A stretch of DNA of 64,000 nucleotides from Parabacteroides merdae ATCC 43184 (lineage in GTDB: Bacteria; Bacteroidota; Bacteroidia; Bacteroidales; Tannerellaceae): positions 806,001-870,000 of the forward strand of contig NZ_CP102286.1 in NCBI RefSeq assembly GCF_025151215.1, read 5' to 3'. A program made the position numbers and the translations under genes. A model generated the notes under the pieces. That model did not search any database. It had not been told where the DNA came from and was given only the letters and a program-made list of their open reading frames with translations. Below, piece by piece: positions 1 to 7,888 of this stretch; within the stretch, counting starts at the first letter, position 1, and the number at the start of each line of letters is the position of its first letter.

Positions 1-1151
1 CTTTCGGCAATGATGACGGCTTTTTCGATTGTGTGTTCGAGTTCCCGGATATTCCCGAACCAAGGTTGCGCTTTCAGCTTCTCTTTGGCATCCAGGCTGA
101 GACACATGGCTGTTTTTCCATATATCTTGGTATATTTGGAAAGGAATATTTCGGTAAGGGGTACGATGTCTTCCGGTCGTTCTCTGAGTGGCGGTATCTC
201 CACATGAATCGTATTGATACGATAGAGCAGATCCTCGCGAAAATCTCCTTTCTGTACCATTTCCTGTAAGTCACGGTTGGTGGCACAAATCAGGCGAATA
301 TTGACCGGGATAGGCGTATTGCTTCCTACACGGACGATGCTACGGCGTTGCAAAGCAGTCAATAATTTGGCTTGCAAATGGTAGGAGAGGTTTCCTATCT
401 CGTCAAGAAACAGTGTACCTTTGTTGGCAACCTCGAATTTCCCCGGACGGTCTGCCCGAGCATCGGTAAATGCACCTTTGACATGTCCAAACAGTTCGCT
501 TTCGAAAAGAGTTTCCGTGATGGCCCCCATATCGACTGGGACCAATGTCTCCTTTTTCCGGTTGGAAAGTAGATGGATCTCGCGGGCAAGCATCTCCTTA
601 CCTGTCCCGTTTTCCCCAGTCACCAATATGTTGGCATCCGTCCGGGCTACTTTTTCAATTAGGGAACGAAGTTGCTGCATGGCGTTACTTTCCCCCCAAA
701 ACATTCCGCTTTCTTTGGAAACGACGAGTTTGTCTGTGGCGATCGAAATGCCTTTACGGTTTGCCGTCCGGATATTATAGGCCGTTTTCAATGTTTCCAG
801 CAGTTTGGCGTTATCCCAGGGCTTGACCACGAAATCGGCCGCTCCTTCCTTGATTCCCCGTACGGCAAGGTCGATGTCCGCATAGGCCGTGAAAAGAACG
901 ACCTGTATCGAAGCATCTTCCTTTTTTATTTCCGAAAGCCAGAACAACCCTTCGTTGCCGGTATTGATACCGGCACTGAAATTCATATCTAGTAAAACCA
1001 CATCAATATTTTCATCATGCAGTGTGGCTTTTATTTTATTGGGAGTAGAGATCGTGATCACCTTCTCGAAGTAAGTGCCTAACAGCATCTGTACTGCGGT
1101 AAGGATTCCTTTGTTGTCGTCAACTACCAGTATAGTGCCTTGTTTTGTCAT
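1..1151 (-). CDS. sigma-54-dependent response regulator (NtrC family), 3' end cut by window edge
   Basis: I read this open frame directly on the minus strand. It starts at the ATG at 1149-1151 and runs off the left edge after about 383 codons. The N-terminus is a receiver domain, with acidic residues in LVVDDN near 10-12 and the phospho-acceptor in VVLLDMN at D55. An AAA+ sigma-54 activator domain follows, with Walker A GENGTGKE, a GAFTDA loop (residues 226-231), Walker B TLFLDEIG and a Sensor-type RIN motif. The C-terminal Fis-like HTH should lie outside the window. A -7 box (TATCTTTG on the minus strand, 1175-1182) sits just upstream, giving a short leader. The gene diverges from a transport operon with a sigma-54 promoter, so that operon is its likely target. 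The partner histidine kinase is not in the window and probably lies to the left. Confidence 0.93.
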   Translation of the reverse strand, partial: MTKQGTILVVDDNKGILTAVQMLLGTYFEKVITISTPNKIKATLHDENIDVVLLDMNFSAGINTGNEGLFWLSEIKKEDASIQVVLFTAYADIDLAVRGIKEGAADFVVKPWDNAKLLETLKTAYNIRTANRKGISIATDKLVVSKESGMFWGESNAMQQLRSLIEKVARTDANILVTGENGTGKEMLAREIHLLSNRKKETLVPVDMGAITETLFESELFGHVKGAFTDARADRPGKFEVANKGTLFLDEIGNLSYHLQAKLLTALQRRSIVRVGSNTPIPVNIRLICATNRDLQEMVQKGDFREDLLYRINTIHVEIPPLRERPEDIVPLTEIFLSKYTKIYGKTAMCLSLDAKEKLKAQPWFGNIRELEHTIEKAVIIAE

Positions 1152-1271
1152 CTGTTTTTCTTGTATGTCTGCTGCAAAGATAATTTGTTCTGCTGAGTAA
1201 CTGATAATTTAAAAGAAATTTTGTTGTTTTACTGGTAGTCTTGTTTTTGTCTGCCACTAATTATTAATTAG

Positions 1272-1347
1272 GGCATATGCCCAACTATCTTTATGCCATT
1301 ATCGAACTTATCCGAGCAGAATAGAACCCTGCTCGGATGACGGTCAT
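1272..1347. repeat. cluster of palindromes in the divergent intergenic region
   Basis: Three dyads follow one another: GGGCATATGCCC at 1272-1283 (perfect 12 bp), a hairpin with a 10-bp stem ATCCGAGCAG/CTGCTCGGAT at 1311-1320 and 1329-1338 with an 8-nt loop, and ATGACGGTCAT at 1337-1347. None is followed by a T-run, and both flanking genes point away, so they do not look like terminators. They are candidate operators, which is inference only. The rest of the 332-bp gap (1152-1483) holds the -7 box of the regulator gene, two further palindromes and the sigma-54 promoter. Confidence 0.6.
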
Positions 1348-1385
1348 TGTCTAATTCTTTTACAGTATTGTCTAATTTTTTGACA
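1348..1385. promoter_or_regulatory. tandem 17-bp palindromes, likely enhancer sites of the sigma-54 activator
   Basis: TGTCTAATTCTTTTACA (1348-1364) and TGTCTAATTTTTTGACA (1369-1385) are two copies of a TGTC-N9-GACA dyad; the first has a degenerate right arm. They start exactly 21 bp apart, two helical turns, and lie about 90 and 111 bp upstream of the predicted start site of the sigma-54 promoter. This spacing and position are typical of upstream activating sequences for NtrC-type dimers. The binding protein is presumed to be the regulator encoded divergently. Confidence 0.7.
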
Positions 1386-1440
1386 CTTGGTAAAAGTACT
1401 GAATTTGTTAACATGTTGTGATATAATGTTTTGACTGTTT

Positions 1441-1456
1441 TGGCACGCTCTTTGCA
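1441..1456 (+). promoter_or_regulatory. sigma-54 (-24/-12) promoter of the TolC/HlyD operon
   Basis: TGGCACGCTCTTTGCA matches the RpoN consensus TGGCACG-N4-TTGCA at every defined base. GG lies at 1442-1443 and GC at 1454-1455, which places the start site near 1467, about 17 bp before the ATG at 1484. A sigma-54 activator gene lies divergently upstream. Confidence 0.88.
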
Positions 1457-1483
1457 TTTTATCAGGTAGAAAATAATATAGCA

Positions 1484-2818
1484 ATGAAAAGAATTATATT
1501 TACAACAGTACTTTCTTTTGCTCTGGCAGCCTCGATAATGGCGCAGAATAAAATATGGAGTTTGGACGATTGCATGCGCTATGCAGTGGAGAACAGTCCG
1601 AAGGTAAAGCAGCAGCTTTATACCAATAATACATACAAGGCTGAACATCAGTCCGCCATAGCCTCTTTTTTGCCTTCGATAAGTACACAAGTAGACGCTC
1701 AGTACCGATTCGGACGCTCTGTAGACCCGGAAACGAATACCTATGTAAACACTTCCACCTTTAATAACGGTTATGGGGTATACGCTTCTTTGCCGCTTTT
1801 CAGAGGTGGGCAGTTGATTAACCAATGGCGGTTGGCAAATGTGAATCGCTATATGGGGAGAAATGATTTGCAGAAGCAGAAAGATGATTTGGCAATCAGC
1901 ATTATGGATGCGTTTATTACGGTTGTCTATTATCAGGGATTGGTGAAAATGTGTTCTGAAAAGTTGGAAGACAGCCAGCGTCTTTTATACAAAACGCGTC
2001 GCCAGGAAGAATTGGGTTTGAAAGGGAAGGCAGACGTTGCCCAGATCGAATCGCAGGTAGCTGGTGACGATTACAATCTGACGCATCAGCAGAACCTTTA
2101 TAATACGGCGATGATGACCTTGAAGAACGCGATGAACTATCCGTCGGATTTGGCACTTGATGTCGATACGGTTGTTCCTCCCGTACAGGATATGTTGACC
2201 GAGGAATCTGTCAGTGCCATTCAAGATTATGCTATGGCAAATAATCCGACTGCTTTGCAGGCCGCTTTTCAATTGAAAGCTAGTAAAATGAATTACTTGA
2301 TAACAAAAGGAAAATTACTTCCGACTCTTTCCGTCGAAGCTGGAATCAGTACCAGTTATTTTGAAAATCTGAAATCGGAAAACGCTCCCGTTGCTTTTAA
2401 AAACCAGTTTAAAAATAACCGTGGGGAATATATTTATTTTAGTTTTAGTTTTCCTTTTTTTGACGGCTTGTCTCGGATTACCAATATGCGCCGTGCCCGC
2501 AACAATGTCCGGATTGCTTATGAAAAGCAAACCGAAACACTTCGTCAGTTGCAGAAAGATGTAGAGCAAGCCGTTCTCGATCGGGAGGGCTATGCTAAAG
2601 AAACGATCCAAATGGAGAAGAAAGTAAAGGCCGATGCTTTGGCTTATCAGATAACCCTGCGTAAATTTGAGGAAGGACTGATGAGTCCACTCGATGTGCA
2701 GACAAATGCGACGATTTTGTTGAACTCAAAGGCTGATCTTTTACAGAGGCGTTTGCTGTACATAATGAAGTGCCGTCAGGTTGATTACTATAAAGGACAA
2801 CCGTTGATTGGGAATTAA
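1484..2818 (+). CDS. TolC family outer-membrane efflux protein
   Basis: The 444-residue protein has a signal peptide of about 20 residues ending ASIMAQ. It then shows the two-fold outer membrane efflux protein pattern: long amphipathic helices rich in Q, K and E, with beta segments such as YFSFSFPFFDGL near residues 322-335. The early motif SLDDCMRYAVENSP is typical of Bacteroidetes TolC proteins. It should form the trimeric outer-membrane channel of a tripartite exporter. It is the first gene after the sigma-54 promoter and is followed after 35 bp by the periplasmic adaptor. The inner-membrane pump is not downstream and may be encoded left of the window. Confidence 0.93.
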   Translation: MKRIIFTTVLSFALAASIMAQNKIWSLDDCMRYAVENSPKVKQQLYTNNTYKAEHQSAIASFLPSISTQVDAQYRFGRSVDPETNTYVNTSTFNNGYGVYASLPLFRGGQLINQWRLANVNRYMGRNDLQKQKDDLAISIMDAFITVVYYQGLVKMCSEKLEDSQRLLYKTRRQEELGLKGKADVAQIESQVAGDDYNLTHQQNLYNTAMMTLKNAMNYPSDLALDVDTVVPPVQDMLTEESVSAIQDYAMANNPTALQAAFQLKASKMNYLITKGKLLPTLSVEAGISTSYFENLKSENAPVAFKNQFKNNRGEYIYFSFSFPFFDGLSRITNMRRARNNVRIAYEKQTETLRQLQKDVEQAVLDREGYAKETIQMEKKVKADALAYQITLRKFEEGLMSPLDVQTNATILLNSKADLLQRRLLYIMKCRQVDYYKGQPLIGN

Positions 2819-2853
2819 AAATCAAGAATTAAAAAATAAAAAAACATACAGTC

Positions 2854-4104
2854 ATGGATATACAATTAGAAAAAAAGAAAGGTTTTCAAAAGAAGCATAT
2901 TCCTTATGTAGCAGGTGGTGCTTTTTTCTTGATTTTGGTGGGATGGATTGTTTTCGGTGATCACGCTTCGACATTGAAAGTGGATGCCCGCGGTGTCAAT
3001 ATAGGGAATGTAACGAAAGAGCAATTTAACGATTTCGTTCGTGTGAACGGTCAGGTACAGCCCATTACGGTTGTGCAGCTCAGCCCGGAAGAAGGTGGTA
3101 TCGTGCAGGAAAAAGTAGTGGAAGAAGGGGCACAGGTGAAGAAAGGGGATGTGATTATTCGTCTTTCCAATTCAAATCTCGACCTGCAGATCTTGGATGC
3201 TGAGGCACAGTTGGCGGAAAAGCAGAACTTTCTTCGTAATACACAGGTGACGATGGAACAGGACAAATTGAACAATCAATTGGAAAAAGCACAGCTGGAT
3301 GTCGACATGACACGCTACCGTCGTGCTTATAACCAGCAGAAAAAGTTGTATGAAGAAAACTTGATTGCAAAGGAAGAATTCCTGAAAGCAAAAGAAGATT
3401 TTGAGTTGGCAAGTAAGAAATATGACTTGGTTGTGGAACGTTTGCGTCAGGATTCGATCTCTCGTACGATCCAGATGGACGAAATGGAAACTAGTTTGTC
3501 TAATATGCGTAAAAATATTGCTTTGGTTCATGAACGCAAGGAACATTTGAATGTCCGCTCGCAGATTGACGGTGAATTGGGATTGTTGGATGTCGTGTTG
3601 GGCCAAAATGTTTCGGCCGGACAGAAGATCGGACAAATAAACGATTTGTCGGACTACAAGATCGAAGCTTTGATCGATGAACATTATATCGACCGCGTGA
3701 AAAAGGGATTGTCCGCAACATTCGAACGTCAGGGGTCGGATTTTGAATTGAACGTACGCAAAGTCTATCCGGAAGTGCGAGACGGTAAGTTCCGTACGGA
3801 TTTCGTCTTTACCGGTGAACGCCCAGATAATATCCGTAGCGGACAGACCTATTACATTAATCTGGAACTTGGACAGCCGACAGAAAGTATCATCATCCCG
3901 CGTGGAACCTTTTTTCAGAGCACAGGAGGTAGCTGGATATTCGTTCTTGACAAAGACGGCAAGAAAGCATATCGCCGCAAGATCAAGATTGGTCGCCAGA
4001 ACCCGCAATATTACGAAGTCATCGATGGCCTTGAAGCGGGTGAAAAGGTAATAGTTTCCAGCTATGAAAGCTATAAGGACAACGAGGTGCTGGTACTTGA
4101 ATAG
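2854..4104 (+). CDS. HlyD/MacA-type periplasmic adaptor (membrane fusion) protein
   Basis: This 416-residue protein has one N-terminal membrane segment (about residues 17-35, IPYVAGGAFFLILVGW). A lipoyl/barrel half with VNGQVQPIT and EEGAQVKKGDVIIRL follows, then a long coiled-coil hairpin (about 90-215) and the returning barrel half. The design fits adaptors that bridge an ABC exporter and TolC, more MacA/HlyD-like than RND-like because it is anchored by a transmembrane helix rather than a lipid. It lies in the same operon as the upstream TolC protein and should share its sigma-54 control. The substrate cannot be told from the sequence. Confidence 0.9.
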   Translation: MDIQLEKKKGFQKKHIPYVAGGAFFLILVGWIVFGDHASTLKVDARGVNIGNVTKEQFNDFVRVNGQVQPITVVQLSPEEGGIVQEKVVEEGAQVKKGDVIIRLSNSNLDLQILDAEAQLAEKQNFLRNTQVTMEQDKLNNQLEKAQLDVDMTRYRRAYNQQKKLYEENLIAKEEFLKAKEDFELASKKYDLVVERLRQDSISRTIQMDEMETSLSNMRKNIALVHERKEHLNVRSQIDGELGLLDVVLGQNVSAGQKIGQINDLSDYKIEALIDEHYIDRVKKGLSATFERQGSDFELNVRKVYPEVRDGKFRTDFVFTGERPDNIRSGQTYYINLELGQPTESIIIPRGTFFQSTGGSWIFVLDKDGKKAYRRKIKIGRQNPQYYEVIDGLEAGEKVIVSSYESYKDNEVLVLE

Positions 4105-4165
4105 TGGTTACCGAATGAACCGATTGTAACCGAACATGAGCGAGAAATCAATGACAAATGGAACA

Positions 4166-4197
4166 GTCACTTCTGCAGATGATAGAGCAGAAGTGAC
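4166..4197. terminator. perfect 11-bp stem hairpin between convergent genes
   Basis: GTCACTTCTGC (4166-4176) pairs with GCAGAAGTGAC (4187-4197) around a 10-nt loop. It lies between the end of the adaptor gene and the end of the minus-strand flavoprotein gene, so it could end transcription from both sides. The T-run is weak on either strand. Confidence 0.55.
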
Positions 4198-4222
4198 GTT
4201 GAAAAAACTTTTGTGTCCTGAC

Positions 4223-5164
4223 CTATAACGCCAGTTGTATCTTTTCCATTCCTTTGCGGAAGTCTTCCATGATTTCTTTCATGACTTCGGACACGGTCTG
4301 CATTTCACGGAATAAGGATGCGACTTGTCCGATTTCCAGTTCGCCTTCTTGAAGATTTCCTTCGAAAATACCTTTCTTGGAACGGCCTTTTCCTAACAGT
4401 TCTTTCATTTCCTCGGCGGAAGCCCCACGGGCTTCGGCTTCTTCGACAGCTGTAGTGAATTCTCCTTTCACCAAACGGGTGGGGGAAAGTTTTTTCAACA
4501 AGAGCTTCGTGTCACCTTCGTTCAGGTTGAGACACAATTGTTTAAAGTTTTCATGTGCGGAACTTTCTTCTGTCAGGGCAAAACGGGTACCGATCTGAAC
4601 CCCTTCGGCTCCGAGAGCGAAAGTTGCCAGCATGGCGTTACCTGTTCCGATACCGCCGGCAGCAATTAATGGGAGAGTCGTGGCACGGCGTACAGCAGGT
4701 ATCAGGCAAAGAGTCGTTGTCTCTTCTCGCCCGTTATGCCCGCCAGCTTCAAAACCTTCAGCAACGATAGCATCGACACCGGCTTGTTCACATTTGACAG
4801 CAAATTTGGAGCTGCTGACGACATGGGCGACTTTTATCCCGTGTCCTTTTAGAAAGCCTGTCCAAGTTTTAGGATTGCCGGCTGAAGTGAAAACAATCTT
4901 CACACCTTCTTCCACCAATATATTCATCAAAGCGTCGATTTCCGGATACATCAAGGGTACGTTCACTCCGAAAGGTTTGTCGGTGGTTGACTGGCATTTA
5001 CGGATATGTTCGCGTAAAACCTCAGGGTGCATGGAGCCGGCTCCTATCAGGCCGAGACCACCTGCGTTGCTGACTGCCGAGGCCAGCCGCCATCCGCTGC
5101 ACCAAACCATTCCGCCTTGAATAACAGGGTATTGAATACCGAAAAGTTGGCAAATTCTATTCAT
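4223..5164 (-). CDS. enoyl-ACP reductase II (FabK)-like / nitronate monooxygenase family flavoprotein
   Basis: The 313-residue TIM-barrel FMN protein opens with the family motif IQYPVIQGGMVW. It carries the phosphate-binding region PLIAAGGIGTG and the EAGGHNG motif with H143, at about the position of the catalytic histidine in FabK (near 144 in the pneumococcal enzyme, from general knowledge). The length matches FabK (about 315) better than the longer nitronate monooxygenases. If it is FabK, it catalyses the last reduction step of fatty-acid elongation; the alternative is oxidation of alkyl nitronates. Sequence alone does not fully separate these. It stands alone, with its promoter side facing the long intergenic region at 5165-5745. 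Confidence 0.82.
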   Translation of the reverse strand: MNRICQLFGIQYPVIQGGMVWCSGWRLASAVSNAGGLGLIGAGSMHPEVLREHIRKCQSTTDKPFGVNVPLMYPEIDALMNILVEEGVKIVFTSAGNPKTWTGFLKGHGIKVAHVVSSSKFAVKCEQAGVDAIVAEGFEAGGHNGREETTTLCLIPAVRRATTLPLIAAGGIGTGNAMLATFALGAEGVQIGTRFALTEESSAHENFKQLCLNLNEGDTKLLLKKLSPTRLVKGEFTTAVEEAEARGASAEEMKELLGKGRSKKGIFEGNLQEGELEIGQVASLFREMQTVSEVMKEIMEDFRKGMEKIQLAL

Positions 5165-5383
5165 ATTTATCTTTTATTTAGTACATATAGACTGCAATAT
5201 TAATAAAATATGTAGCTTATTCTTATCATCTATAGCTATATTTGTAACTTGTCGCAAGTTTTAAGTAAAAGCTATTGAGGATGTTTTTCTGTAGGAGATA
5301 CCGTCTTTTTTGTTGAAATACGTGACTTATTTTGCTTCAAACAGGCAGAAAAAGTGCCGAAGATTCCCGTTTACAGGCTTTTT

Positions 5384-5452
5384 ACACCCGGATGTGAACG
5401 GTCTTGACACCCGAGTGTGAATGATATCGAGACCCGGGTGTCAATGGTCTTA
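5384..5452 (+). repeat. three tandem 23-bp repeats with ACCCGGGT core (copy A)
   Basis: Units start at 5384, 5407 and 5430. They read ACACCCGGATGTGAACGG.., ACACCCGAGTGTGAATGA.. and AGACCCGGGTGTCAATGG.., with ACCCG at 5386, 5409 and 5432, so the period is exactly 23 bp. Each core approaches the palindrome ACACCCGGGTGT. The same triple with the same period lies at 33391-33461. Confidence 0.85.
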
Positions 5453-5507
5453 TCTTATTATGTTATTGAAAATAAGTCATATGAAGAAAAATATCGGACA
5501 GGCAGTT

Positions 5508-5556
5508 AATGATAGTATGATAGATGGAATCGGCATCCATCATACCTACTATCATT
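5508..5556. repeat. hairpin of copy A with ATGATAGTA arms
   Basis: AATGATAGTA (5508-5517) and TACTATCATT (5547-5556) form a perfect 10-bp stem. The inner 10 bases on each side pair only partly, leaving a small loop. The segment 5509-5523 (ATGATAGTATGATAG) recurs exactly, inverted, at 33146-33160. Confidence 0.75.
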
Positions 5557-5745
5557 GCTTGTGTCTATTGATATTCAATTGATAAAAGGAAATTAGTGAT
5601 AGTATGACAGTTGTTTTTCAAATTAATCCTAGTAATAGGATAAAGCTGGCTGATGAAGGCTATGCAAAATTTATTTCGGGGAAATTTAAACAGGCTCTTA
5701 GTTTAATTCATACCTTTACACCAAGAACAAATAATAATTACAAAT

Positions 5746-7866
5746 ATGAATAAAACACTTATGGCTGCTGGACTTGCAGTTGTTTTAGGGGCATGCAACT
5801 CATCAAAGAAGAGTGATGGAGTTGATACTTCCGCCGTGAATCCATTCTTTACCGAGTACACGACACCGTTCGGCGTTCCTCCTTTTGAACAAATCAAAGT
5901 TGAACATTACAAACCTGCTTTCCTAAAAGGAATGGAGGAACAAACAGCAGAAGTAGAGGCGATCGTAAACAATCCGGACAAAGCTACTTTTGAGAATACG
6001 ATTGTTGCACTGGACCGTAGTGGAGAATTGCTTATGAAGGTCGCTTATGCCTTCAGCGGTCAGGCGAGTGTCAACACAAACGACGAGATTCAGGCTCTTG
6101 AACAGGAACTTTCACCATTGCTCTCCAAACATAGTGACGATATCAGCCTGAATCCGAAACTTTTTGCCCGTGTGAAGTCTGTATATGAGAATCAGGCGAA
6201 GTTGAACTTGGATAAGGAGCAGAAGAAACTGCTTGAAGAAACTTATAAAGGGTTTGTCCGGGGCGGTGCTAACTTAGATGCCGACGAACAGGCGGAGCTT
6301 CGTAAACTGAACGAACAGATTTCTATGTTAGAACTGACTTTCGGACAAAATTCGTTAAAGGAGACGAATGCTTTCCAGCTCGTGGTCGATAAGAAAGAAG
6401 ACTTGTCCGGTCTGCCTGAAACATTGATTGCCGCCGCCGCTACTACAGCTAAAGAGGCCGGACTGGATGGAAAGTGGGTTTTCACATTGCATAATCCGAG
6501 TGTGATGCCTTTCCTGCAATATGCCGACAATCGTGCTTTGCGTGAGAAAATCTATAAAGCCTATGTTTGTCGTGGCAATAACAATAATGCAAACGATAAC
6601 AAGGATGTAATCAAGAAGTTGGTTGTCGCCCGTTTGGAAAAAGCCAAATTATTGGGCTATGAAGACTTTGCCGCATACGTGTTGGAAGAAAACATGGCGA
6701 AGAATGAAAAGAATGTATACGATTTGTTGAACAAGATCTGGATTCCCGCTCTTGTAAAAGCGAAGGAAGAGCTGGCGGATATCAATGCCGAGATTAAGAA
6801 AGAAGGTGGTAACTTCGAAGCGGAAGCCTGGGATTGGCGTTATTATTTCGAAAAAGCCAAGAAAGCGAAATTTGACTTGGACGAAAACGAAGTTCGTCCA
6901 TACTTGGAGCTTAACAATGTCCGGGAAGGTGCTTTCTATGTGGCGAACAAACTGTATGGCATCACTTTTACTTCGTTGCAGGACATGCCGCTTCCCGATC
7001 CGGATGCCCAGGTTTTCGAATGTAAGGACAAGGATGGTACATCTTTAGGTGTACTTTATATGGACTTCTTTACTCGTCCGGGAAAGAGTGGTGGAGCATG
7101 GTGTGGTGGTTATCGCGACCAAACGTATAAGGATGGTAAGCGCATAACTCCGGTAGTGACGACTGTGTTTAATTTCTGTAAACCGGCAGATGGACAGCCT
7201 GCCTTGTTGAGTGTTGACGAGGCTGAAACTGTTTTCCACGAGTTCGGACATGCTTTGAATGGACTTTTTGCTGATGTCCATTATAATGGAGTGGCTGGTG
7301 TTCCCCGTGATTTCGTTGAACTTCCTTCGCAGGTAATGGAGCATTGGGTGTTCGAACCGGAAGTCTTGAAAGTTTATGCCAAGCATCATGAAACAGGCGA
7401 AGTGATCCCGCAGGCTATTGTCGATAAAATAGTGAAGAGTGGTAGATATGGACAAGGTTTTGCAACAACTGAATATGTGGCTTCTTCTTTGTTGGATATG
7501 GACTATCATGTTCTGAAAGAGGTTCCGGTGGATTTGAATATAGAAAAGTTTGAATTAGATGCTATGTATGGTCGAGGTTTGTTGAAGCAGATTGCTCCTC
7601 GTTATTGGGGCACATATTTCGGTCATACGATGGAAGGTGGTTATACAGCTGGCTACTACAGCTACATTTGGGCGGAAGTGCTGGATTGTGATGCTTTCGA
7701 GGCGTTTAAAGAAACGGGGGACATCTTCAGTCCCGAAGTGGCCGCCAAATTTCGTACATACGTTTTGTCTCCGGGCGGTATTGATGAAGGTATGGATATG
7801 TACAAAAATTTTCGAGGTAAGGAACCGGACACGGAGCCTTTATTGAAGAACAGAGGTCTTAAATAA
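5746..7866 (+). CDS. dcp: M3 family metallopeptidase, peptidyl-dipeptidase (Dcp)-like lipoprotein
   Basis: The 706-residue protein begins with a lipoprotein signal whose lipobox LGAC gives Cys17 as the lipidated residue, so it is probably anchored on the periplasmic side of a membrane. The M3 zinc motif HEFGH is at residues 498-502, followed by the downstream glutamate region DFVELPSQVMEHW. Length and architecture match bacterial peptidyl-dipeptidase Dcp/oligopeptidase A. It should release dipeptides from the C-termini of peptides in the periplasm, fitting amino-acid nutrition in this group. A short mutarotase-like gene follows 22 bp later and may be cotranscribed. The composite repeat element lies in its upstream region. 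Confidence 0.93.
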   Translation: MNKTLMAAGLAVVLGACNSSKKSDGVDTSAVNPFFTEYTTPFGVPPFEQIKVEHYKPAFLKGMEEQTAEVEAIVNNPDKATFENTIVALDRSGELLMKVAYAFSGQASVNTNDEIQALEQELSPLLSKHSDDISLNPKLFARVKSVYENQAKLNLDKEQKKLLEETYKGFVRGGANLDADEQAELRKLNEQISMLELTFGQNSLKETNAFQLVVDKKEDLSGLPETLIAAAATTAKEAGLDGKWVFTLHNPSVMPFLQYADNRALREKIYKAYVCRGNNNNANDNKDVIKKLVVARLEKAKLLGYEDFAAYVLEENMAKNEKNVYDLLNKIWIPALVKAKEELADINAEIKKEGGNFEAEAWDWRYYFEKAKKAKFDLDENEVRPYLELNNVREGAFYVANKLYGITFTSLQDMPLPDPDAQVFECKDKDGTSLGVLYMDFFTRPGKSGGAWCGGYRDQTYKDGKRITPVVTTVFNFCKPADGQPALLSVDEAETVFHEFGHALNGLFADVHYNGVAGVPRDFVELPSQVMEHWVFEPEVLKVYAKHHETGEVIPQAIVDKIVKSGRYGQGFATTEYVASSLLDMDYHVLKEVPVDLNIEKFELDAMYGRGLLKQIAPRYWGTYFGHTMEGGYTAGYYSYIWAEVLDCDAFEAFKETGDIFSPEVAAKFRTYVLSPGGIDEGMDMYKNFRGKEPDTEPLLKNRGLK

Positions 7867-7888
7867 TCTTATAATCAGATATTAGAAG

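Larger units (their letters stand above)
5331..5617 (+). repeat. composite intergenic element, copy A
   Basis: Nearly half of the 581-bp gene-free stretch 5165-5745 is taken up by this element. In order it holds a CTTCAAACAGGCAGA segment (5335-5349), three 23-bp tandem repeats (5384-5452), a hairpin (5508-5556), and the box GTGATAGTATGACAGTTG (from 5596) running into a T-rich tail to 5617. The same parts in the same order occur on the minus strand at 33139-33498. The 22-bp box matches at 20 of 22 positions, and the hairpin-to-box spacing is 39 versus 38 bp. The copy points at the peptidase gene starting at 5746, 128 bp away. Whether it is a mobile-element relic, a regulatory leader or a noncoding RNA is unknown. 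Outside the element I see only AT-rich sequence and a weak -7-like TACCTTTA at 5713. Confidence 0.75.

Noticed and set aside
1311..1338. Hairpin read as an intrinsic terminator
   Set aside because: No T-run follows on either strand and both flanking genes diverge from it.
1268..1825. 185-codon minus-strand frame across the sigma-54 promoter
   Set aside because: It covers the regulatory palindromes and the start of the TolC gene and has no recognisable domain.
5384..5452. CRISPR-like array
   Set aside because: Units are contiguous 23-bp repeats without unique spacers, there are only three, and no cas genes are in the window.
5481..5582. 33-codon frame (MKKNIGQAVNDSMIDG...) running through the hairpin of copy A
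   Set aside because: It has no ribosome-binding site, and copy B has only an unrelated 23-codon frame at the matching place, so the element does not conserve a peptide.
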